A stretch of 64,000 nucleotides of DNA, taken from NCBI GenBank assembly GCA_963730285.1, contig CAVSQY010000013.1, positions 62,001 through 126,000 on the forward strand. Direction: 5' to 3'. Below are positions 58,805-64,000 of the stretch, piece after piece (position 1 is the stretch's first letter; every line of letters begins with the position of its first letter). The notes beneath the pieces were generated by a model, which worked only from the letters and a program-made list of their open reading frames with translations, was not told where the DNA came from and did no database searches. The position numbers and the translations under genes were made by a program. The DNA is from JARDZU01 sp963730285 (GTDB lineage: Bacteria > Actinomycetota > Acidimicrobiia > Spongiisociales > ZC4RG35).

Positions 58805-59680
58805 TCAGGAGCCGGCCATCCAGGCGGCAACGGCCTCTCCGATCTCGGTGCCGGAGTCCTCCTGGATGAAGTGGACTCCCCTCACGGTCACCTCACTTTG
58901 ATTTGGCCAGGAGCGGCACACTTCCCGCTGGCGGCCGGTGAGGATCGACCCCGGGTCGGCGTTCACGAACAGCTTTTTCACCTGAGGGCTCTGCAACCAC
59001 CGCTCGTTGGCCTCGACGATCTCGACCATGTGGGTGGGCACGCCGTCGATGGGCAGCTCCCGCGGCCAGGTGAGGGTGGGGCGCCGTGACTCACCGGGTA
59101 GCAGGTAGGGGCGTCGATACACATCGAGGATCGGCTCGGGCATCGAGTCGAGTACCGAGTTGGGAAGGATCCGCTCCACGAAGAGATTCCGCTCCAGGAT
59201 GATCTCCTCTCCCGAGTCGCTCCGCATCGCCTGAAAGATCGGTGTTGCCGAGTCGGGCCAATCGTCCCAGGTCATCGGGGTGACGATGGTCTCCATGTAA
59301 GCAACCCCCCGCACTGCCTCTGCATGCCGGCGACCCCAGTCGAAGGCCAGCGCTCCGCCCCAGTCGTGCCCGACCAGGGTGACGTCAGACCCGACTCCGA
59401 CACGATCGAGCAAAGCGTCGAGGTATTTGCGGTGATCGAGGAAGGTGTAGGAGCCTGGCCCACTCGCCAGCTGCTCCGAGTCGCCCATCCCGATCAGGTC
59501 GGGCGCGATGCAACGGCCGATCTCTGCCAGCCGGGGAATCACCTTTCTCCACAAGAACGAAGACGTGGGGTTGCCGTGGATAAGGACGATCGGATCGCCT
59601 TCGCCATGGTCGACATATGCCATGTACGCGCCGAGGACGTCTATCGACTTCTTGTCAGTTGGGTCGAATCCCGCCGCCAT
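58805..59680 (-). CDS. Haloalkane dehalogenase (HLD-II type)
   Basis: Alpha/beta hydrolase of 291 residues that replaces halogen by hydroxyl in haloalkanes. The family's residues fall at the expected numbers: halide-binding Asn37 (HGNPTSS) and Trp107, nucleophile Asp106 (GHDWGG), acid Glu130 (AYMETIV) and base His270 (GVHFIQED). The cap has ERNLFVERILPNSVL. It is packed 11 nt after argH and 9 nt before the EEP gene. ATG follows TAGGCT by 8 nt, so a local promoter is also possible. Confidence 0.9.
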   Translation of the reverse strand: MAAGFDPTDKKSIDVLGAYMAYVDHGEGDPIVLIHGNPTSSFLWRKVIPRLAEIGRCIAPDLIGMGDSEQLASGPGSYTFLDHRKYLDALLDRVGVGSDVTLVGHDWGGALAFDWGRRHAEAVRGVAYMETIVTPMTWDDWPDSATPIFQAMRSDSGEEIILERNLFVERILPNSVLDSMPEPILDVYRRPYLLPGESRRPTLTWPRELPIDGVPTHMVEIVEANERWLQSPQVKKLFVNADPGSILTGRQREVCRSWPNQSEVTVRGVHFIQEDSGTEIGEAVAAWMAGS

Positions 59681-59691
59681 GGCCGGGGAGC

Positions 59692-61056
59692 CTACCGGTG
59701 GTTGTCGGAGGCCACCTCGCGGACTCGCGCCACTTGGGCATGCACCGAGTCCGGGCTCCCCCCTCCGGCACTTGCCCTGGATCTCACCGAGAGCTCGGGG
59801 TCGAGCAACTCCAGGTCATCGGGCTCGAAGCTCTGATGGGCATCGGTGAGGTCGATCGCCGTGGCGTCGGCCAGCGGCCGCCCCGACTCCTCCATCGCCA
59901 GGACCAGGCGCCCCACTGCGGTGTGTGCCTCGCGGAAGGGAACACCTCGGGAGACGAGTCGCTCGGCTAGATCGAGGCCGGCTGTCCCCGAGACCAGTGT
60001 GCCGGGGGAGAACTCTGACCCGGCGACGAGCGCGGTCATGGCGGCCAGCGAGCTCGCCAGCACGTCATCGGCGTCGAAAACCAGGCGCTTGTCTTCTTGG
60101 AGGTCCCGGTTGTAGGAGAGGGGCAAGCCCTTTTGCAGGGAGAGGATCGAGGTGAGGTGACCGGCAACCCGGGCCGACCGTCCCCTGACCAGCTCGGCGA
60201 TGTCCGGGTTGCGCTTTTGGGGAAGGGCTGACGAGCCGGTCGACACCTCGTCGCCGAGTTTGGCCCGGTTGAACTCCTGGCTGGACCAGAGGATCATCTC
60301 CTCGGCCAGTCGGGAGAGGTTTGCCATGGCCTGGGCACAGCAAAAGATGTACTCGGCCACATGGTCCCTCGACCCGACCGCGTCCAGTGAGTTCTCGAAC
60401 ACCGATCCGAACCCGAGCAACTCGGCGGTGCGGGCCGGATCGATGGGGAGTGAGGTCCCTGCCGAGGCGCCCGCCCCCAGGGGCGACACGTCGATTCGTG
60501 CCAGGGCATCATTGAACCGCCCGGCATCACGCAGCGCCATCCATGCGTAGGCGAGGAGGCAATGGCCCAGAGTGGTGGGCTGTGCCTGTTGCAGGTGGGT
60601 GTAGGACGGGACCACCGTCTCGGCATGGGTTTCGGCGATGTCCGCCAGGGTGATGGCGAAGCCCTCGAGTTGACCGGCTCTCTCGATCGCCGCCCGTCTC
60701 AGGTACAAACGCACGTCGAGGGCGATCTGGTCGTTCCTGGACCGCCCGGTGTGGAGTCTGCCCGCGACGTCCCCGGCCAGCTCGTGGAGACGGCGCTCCA
60801 CCGCGCTGTGGACGTCCTCGTCACCGTCCTGGAACTCGAAATCCCCCGAGTTCGCCTCCGTGAGGATCCTGCCCAAGGTCACGGCGAGGAGATCGGCATC
60901 GGAGCGTTCCAGCACTCCCGTGGCCCCGAGCATCGTCACATGGGCGATGGAGCCCTCGATGTCGTCCGACAACAGCCTTCGATCTGTGTCGTCGGTCGTG
61001 TAGGACCAGAGGATCTTTCCAGGGCCGGTCTCGAAACGGCCACCCCATAGTGTCAC
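59692..61056 (-). CDS. argH: Argininosuccinate lyase
   Basis: Last enzyme of arginine synthesis, 454 residues: LWGGRFETGPGKI, LHTGRSRNDQIALDVRLYLR, VPSYTHLQQAQPTTLGH and the signature GSSALPQKRNPDIAE. Start overlaps the argG stop by 4 nt. No frameshift; full length. Confidence 0.95.
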   Translation of the reverse strand: MTLWGGRFETGPGKILWSYTTDDTDRRLLSDDIEGSIAHVTMLGATGVLERSDADLLAVTLGRILTEANSGDFEFQDGDEDVHSAVERRLHELAGDVAGRLHTGRSRNDQIALDVRLYLRRAAIERAGQLEGFAITLADIAETHAETVVPSYTHLQQAQPTTLGHCLLAYAWMALRDAGRFNDALARIDVSPLGAGASAGTSLPIDPARTAELLGFGSVFENSLDAVGSRDHVAEYIFCCAQAMANLSRLAEEMILWSSQEFNRAKLGDEVSTGSSALPQKRNPDIAELVRGRSARVAGHLTSILSLQKGLPLSYNRDLQEDKRLVFDADDVLASSLAAMTALVAGSEFSPGTLVSGTAGLDLAERLVSRGVPFREAHTAVGRLVLAMEESGRPLADATAIDLTDAHQSFEPDDLELLDPELSVRSRASAGGGSPDSVHAQVARVREVASDNHR

Positions 61057-62243
61057 TCGATCTCACCCCCGCCGTAACCCCGGATCCGCAAGGCGTTCAG
61101 TGAGATGAATCCTTCGGCGTCGGCCTGTCTGTAGACCTTGTCCTCCTCGAAGGTTGCCGAATCCGGGTCATAGAGGCTGTTCGGGGACTTGCGACCGGTC
61201 ACGGTTGCGCTCCCCTTGTAGAGGGTCAGCCGCGCCTCCCCGGTCACCGGCTGCTCGATCTCGTCGATCATCGACTGGAGGGCATCGCGCTCGGGGCTGA
61301 ACCAAAACCCGTTGTAGACGACCTGCGCATAACGGGGCATCAACTCGTCACGGAGATGCATCACCTCACGGTCGAGGGTGATCGACTCCACCGCCCGGTG
61401 CGCCAGATGAGCGATGGTCCCCCCGGGTGTCTCGTACACGCCGCGGCTCTTGATCCCGACGAACCGATTCTCGACGATGTCGACACGCCCGATCCCGTGC
61501 CGGCCGGCCACGTCATTGAGGGCGGTGAGCAGCGGCACCGGCCCCATCATCTCGCCATCGATCGACACCGGGTTGCCGTGGGAGAACCCGACGACGATCA
61601 CCTCGGGCTCGTCCGGCGCATCTATCGGGTCTGTCGTCAAGCGGAACATCCCGGTTGGAGGCGGGGCCCATGGATCTTCCAGCACGCCGCCCTCGTATGA
61701 GATGTGAAACAGGTTGGCGTCCATCGAGTACGGCGCCTCTTTTGTCACCGGCACCGGGATGCCGCGCTCACGGGCGTACTCGATGAGGTCGGCCCGGCCC
61801 TTGAGGTCCCATTCCCGCCACGGAGCTATCACCTTCAGATCGGGGGCGAGGGCCGCCGCCGACAGCTCGAAACGGACCTGGTCGTTGCCTTTCCCGGTGG
61901 CTCCGTGTGAGATGGCATCGGCCCCATGAGCTCGCGCCGCCCGGACCAGGCCCTCTGTGATGATGGGTCGTGCCAGTGACGTGCCGAGCAGGTAGTGGCC
62001 CTCGTACACGGCCCCGGCGCGTATCGCCGGGAACACTGCGCCGGTCACGAAGCGAACGCGCAGGTCCTCGACCACGGCCTCGACCGCGCCCGTCGCTATC
62101 GCCTTCTCCCGCGCCTCGCCGACCTCCTCGCCCTGACCGACATCGGCCGTATAGGCGACGACGTCGGCCCCTTTCTCCTCTTTGAGCCAGGCGAGTATCA
62201 CGGACGTGTCGAGACCGCCTGAATAGGCCAGAACGACTCTCAT
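61053..62243 (-). CDS. argG: Argininosuccinate synthase
   Basis: A 396-residue enzyme joining citrulline and aspartate with ATP. It has the PP-loop VLAYSGGLDTSVILAWL, SHGATGKGNDQVRFE, NRFVGIKSRGVYETPGGT and YNGFWFSPERDALQ. I use the ATG at 62243, 2 nt after the pcnB stop, with AGGTG close upstream; a GTG two codons earlier is also possible. Arginine genes argB, C, D, F, J and the repressor argR are not in view. Confidence 0.95.
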   Translation of the reverse strand: MRVVLAYSGGLDTSVILAWLKEEKGADVVAYTADVGQGEEVGEAREKAIATGAVEAVVEDLRVRFVTGAVFPAIRAGAVYEGHYLLGTSLARPIITEGLVRAARAHGADAISHGATGKGNDQVRFELSAAALAPDLKVIAPWREWDLKGRADLIEYARERGIPVPVTKEAPYSMDANLFHISYEGGVLEDPWAPPPTGMFRLTTDPIDAPDEPEVIVVGFSHGNPVSIDGEMMGPVPLLTALNDVAGRHGIGRVDIVENRFVGIKSRGVYETPGGTIAHLAHRAVESITLDREVMHLRDELMPRYAQVVYNGFWFSPERDALQSMIDEIEQPVTGEARLTLYKGSATVTGRKSPNSLYDPDSATFEEDKVYRQADAEGFISLNALRIRGYGGGEIE

Positions 62244-62245
62244 GC

Positions 62246-63658
62246 TCACACCTGCTCGCCCGGATGGGGCCCGGGGTCTGCAAATCCGGTCTCGACAGCC
62301 CATTCCCGGACCATGGCATAGGCCTCCTCGACCGAATACGGCCCTTCCTCGATCCGTCGCTCCAACATCTGCCCAATGATGTCACCGATGTGCGGTCCGG
62401 GACCAATCCCCAGATAGGCCATGACGTCATTGCCATCGATGGGGGGCCTGAGCCTGGCGATCTCCTCCTGCTCACTGAGCCGGGCGATGCGCTCCTCGAG
62501 GTCGTCGATGCGTCTTTGGATTGCCCGCTCCCGTTGGGCGTTCGCCGTGGTCACGTCGCAACGGACCAACTCGTTCAGCCTGTCCAGCAAGTCGCCCGCG
62601 TCACGCACATAGCGACGGACCGCTGAATCGGTCCAGCCGGCGTCGAGGGTGTGAGGGCGCAGGTGGAGGAACACCAGCTGGGAGACGTCACGGATGACAT
62701 CCTTTGAATAGCGGAGCTCCTTGAGGCGATGACGGGTCATACGGGCCCCGACTACCTCGTGGTGGTGAAAGGAGACTCCGCCCGGGCCGAACTGGCGCGT
62801 GGCCGGCTTGCCGATGTCGTGGAACAAGGCCGCCAACCGCAACACCAGATCGGGCGAAGCCTTGTCCACGACTGCAAAGGTGTGGGCGAGGACATCCTTG
62901 TGGCGTTGGAACGGGTCCTGCTCCATGGCGAGGGACGGCAGCTCTGGGATGAAGTGCTCGGCCAGCCCCGCCTGGACCATCGACTCCAGGGCCTCCCCGG
63001 GGGACGGAGCGATCATCATCTTCGAGAGCTCATCGCGGATGCGCTCTGCGGAGACGATCTCGAGACGGGCGCTCATGTCGGACACCGCCTCGAGAGCCTT
63101 CGAATCGGGCTGGAACCCCAGGGCAGCCTGGAAGCGAAACAACCGAAGCATCCGCAACGGGTCATCCGAAAACGAGATCTCGGGCGTGAGTGGGGTCCGA
63201 AGCACCCCTCGGGCCAGGTCGGCGAGACCTTCGTGGGGATCCACGGGGACCATCGACATCAGAGGCAGGGCGATGGCGTTGATGGTGAAATCCCGACGAG
63301 CGAGGTCGGCCTCTATCGAGTCGGAATAGGTGACGTGGGGCTTTCTCGAGTCATCGCGGTAGACCTCGTCCCGGAACGTCGTCACCTCCACCCGGTGCCC
63401 CCCCTTCTGGGCCGCGACGGTCCCGAACATGGCGCCGACGTTATGGACGGAATCGGCCCATCGTGCCAGCAACTGGGCGATCATCTCCGGTCGGGCGTCC
63501 GTGGCGAAGTCGTAGTCGTCCACCGGCCGTTCCAAGAATGCATCCCGGACCGAGCCGCCCACCAGATAGATCTCATGACCCGCCTCCTCGAAGAGGGGGG
63601 CCAACTGGGCCGGGGGTAGATCCGGTGACACCAGGAACTGAAGACGATCGGGGATCAC
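62246..63658 (-). CDS. CCA tRNA nucleotidyltransferase
   Basis: Class-II tRNA nucleotidyltransferase of 470 residues. The head holds IYLVGGSVRDAFLERPVDDYDFATDA (GG and DxD), then ARRDFTINAIALPL, DPLRMLRLFRFQAALGFQ and an HD domain (LAALFHDIGKPATRQ). It adds or repairs the 3' CCA end that the tRNA-Gly gene in this window does not encode. GTG start at 63658 follows TAACCT by 8 nt; further upstream in-frame sequence crosses a terminator and is excluded. First gene of a run through argG and argH. Confidence 0.9.
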   Translation of the reverse strand: MIPDRLQFLVSPDLPPAQLAPLFEEAGHEIYLVGGSVRDAFLERPVDDYDFATDARPEMIAQLLARWADSVHNVGAMFGTVAAQKGGHRVEVTTFRDEVYRDDSRKPHVTYSDSIEADLARRDFTINAIALPLMSMVPVDPHEGLADLARGVLRTPLTPEISFSDDPLRMLRLFRFQAALGFQPDSKALEAVSDMSARLEIVSAERIRDELSKMMIAPSPGEALESMVQAGLAEHFIPELPSLAMEQDPFQRHKDVLAHTFAVVDKASPDLVLRLAALFHDIGKPATRQFGPGGVSFHHHEVVGARMTRHRLKELRYSKDVIRDVSQLVFLHLRPHTLDAGWTDSAVRRYVRDAGDLLDRLNELVRCDVTTANAQRERAIQRRIDDLEERIARLSEQEEIARLRPPIDGNDVMAYLGIGPGPHIGDIIGQMLERRIEEGPYSVEEAYAMVREWAVETGFADPGPHPGEQV

Positions 63659-63666
63659 GCGCCCGG

Positions 63667-63672
63667 AGGTTA
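63667..63672 (-). promoter_or_regulatory. -10 element TAACCT for the pcnB-argGH operon
   Basis: TAACCT on the minus strand with an 8-nt spacer to the GTG at 63658. Confidence 0.45.
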
Positions 63673-63703
63673 TCGGTGTGATGCTCCTTGCCGTCAAACA
63701 CGG

Positions 63704-63725
63704 GGGGCCGGCAATTGCCGGCCCC
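63704..63725 (-). terminator. Perfect palindromic terminator after the PilT-like gene
   Basis: GGGGCCGGCAA and TTGCCGGCCCC form a perfect 22-nt palindrome 25 nt beyond the PilT-like stop and 32 nt ahead of the pcnB -10 box. Confidence 0.7.
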
Positions 63726-63749
63726 TCGTGCATTCCCCAGCGGAAGAAG

Positions 63750-64000
63750 TCAGATCTGAATTCCCGCAGCCATCGCCTTGGCTCTCATCTCGTGGACGTT
63801 GCGAGCATGGGGCACTGCCACCGGAAGCTCGATCGACCGGGCAAGCACCAACTTGAGCAAGGCCTGGTCGATGGTCTGCATCCCGAAGAACTCGCTGTCC
63901 TTCATGATCTCGAGGAGGATCGAGGGCTCGGTGTCGCCCGTCATGATCCACTCCTGCACTCTCTCGTTGATGGTGAGCACTTCGCACGCCAACGACTTTC
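63750..64000 (-). CDS. PilT-like twitching ATPase, C-terminal end only
   Basis: The last 83 codons of a gene entering from the right edge. The sequence LACEVLTINERVQEWIMTGD, then the C-terminal EFFGMQTIDQALLKLVLA, matches the end of PilT-type secretion ATPases (GM.T.dqaL..L...G.i). Family members power type IV pilus retraction. The nucleotide-binding part lies outside the window, so PilT versus other PilB/PilU relatives is not fixed. Confidence 0.72.
   Translation of the reverse strand, partial: KSLACEVLTINERVQEWIMTGDTEPSILLEIMKDSEFFGMQTIDQALLKLVLARSIELPVAVPHARNVHEMRAKAMAAGIQI

Noticed and set aside
1..64000. CRISPR arrays, prophage or intact insertion sequences
   Set aside because: I saw no regularly spaced repeats, no cas, phage structural or transposase genes on reading both strands.

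Overview
This window comes from a high-G+C actinobacterium. The gene content fits best with an early-branching or environmental lineage such as the Acidimicrobiia, but I cannot name a species. Evidence for the phylum: an rpsF-ssb-rpsR-rplI-dnaB block, a 29-residue bS22-type ribosomal protein, a short-chain cis-prenyl transferase of the Rv1086 kind divergent from a hemolysin III gene, a PAC2 protein, a deazaflavin-type nitroreductase, and an unusual abundance of leaderless start sites. At least eleven starts have TAnnnT followed by exactly 6 nt and then ATG or GTG, with no Shine-Dalgarno sequence.

Layout. 1-8.1 kb is a purine catabolism block. It holds a three-gene xanthine dehydrogenase (cut by the left edge), an 8-oxoguanine deaminase, a DUF6986 lyase-like protein, urate oxidase, hydroxyisourate hydrolase, an allantoicase-OHCU decarboxylase fusion and allantoinase. 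These carry guanine and xanthine through urate and allantoin to ureidoglycolate. 8.1-17.2 kb has two exported repeat proteins, a class-III aminotransferase behind a possible 17-codon leader ORF, two more lipoproteins, L-lactate dehydrogenase and TrpB2. 17.2-26.1 kb has acetyl-CoA synthetase, an Lnt homologue with Ser at the nucleophile position, an inositol-phosphatase/amidohydrolase pair flanked by an inverted repeat, a cysteine-desulfurase-like protein and an M3 peptidase with a 1-nt frameshift.

26.1-36 kb is the most accessory stretch: a copper chaperone and CopA ATPase in overlapping frames, a CopD-like membrane protein, a truncated CopB-type ATPase, a rifamycin phosphotransferase, an oxidoreductase behind a repeat-bearing promoter, and YnfA. 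36.8-38.7 kb carries citramalate synthase behind a well-formed isoleucine attenuator (leader peptide ending Ile-Ile-Ile-Pro, then a terminator). 38.7-42 kb has an ECF sigma/anti-sigma pair, a winged-helix protein and homoserine kinase.

42.5-64 kb is largely housekeeping: tRNA-Gly(CCC) directly joined to dcd, kup, ppa, dnaB, ribosomal proteins, panB, an endonuclease IV homologue, pyrE, a cis-prenyl transferase, an Xaa-Pro aminopeptidase, and an operon running pcnB-argG-argH-haloalkane dehalogenase-EEP protein. The right edge cuts a PilT-like gene.

Nothing resembles a phage, an intact IS element or a CRISPR array. The best leads for something undescribed are the cimA attenuator, the gabT leader ORF, the tRNA-dcd junction, the copZ/copA frame overlap, the Cys-less Lnt, the allantoicase-UraD fusion, and the small palindromic repeat with an adjacent 43-nt duplication near 22.8 kb.
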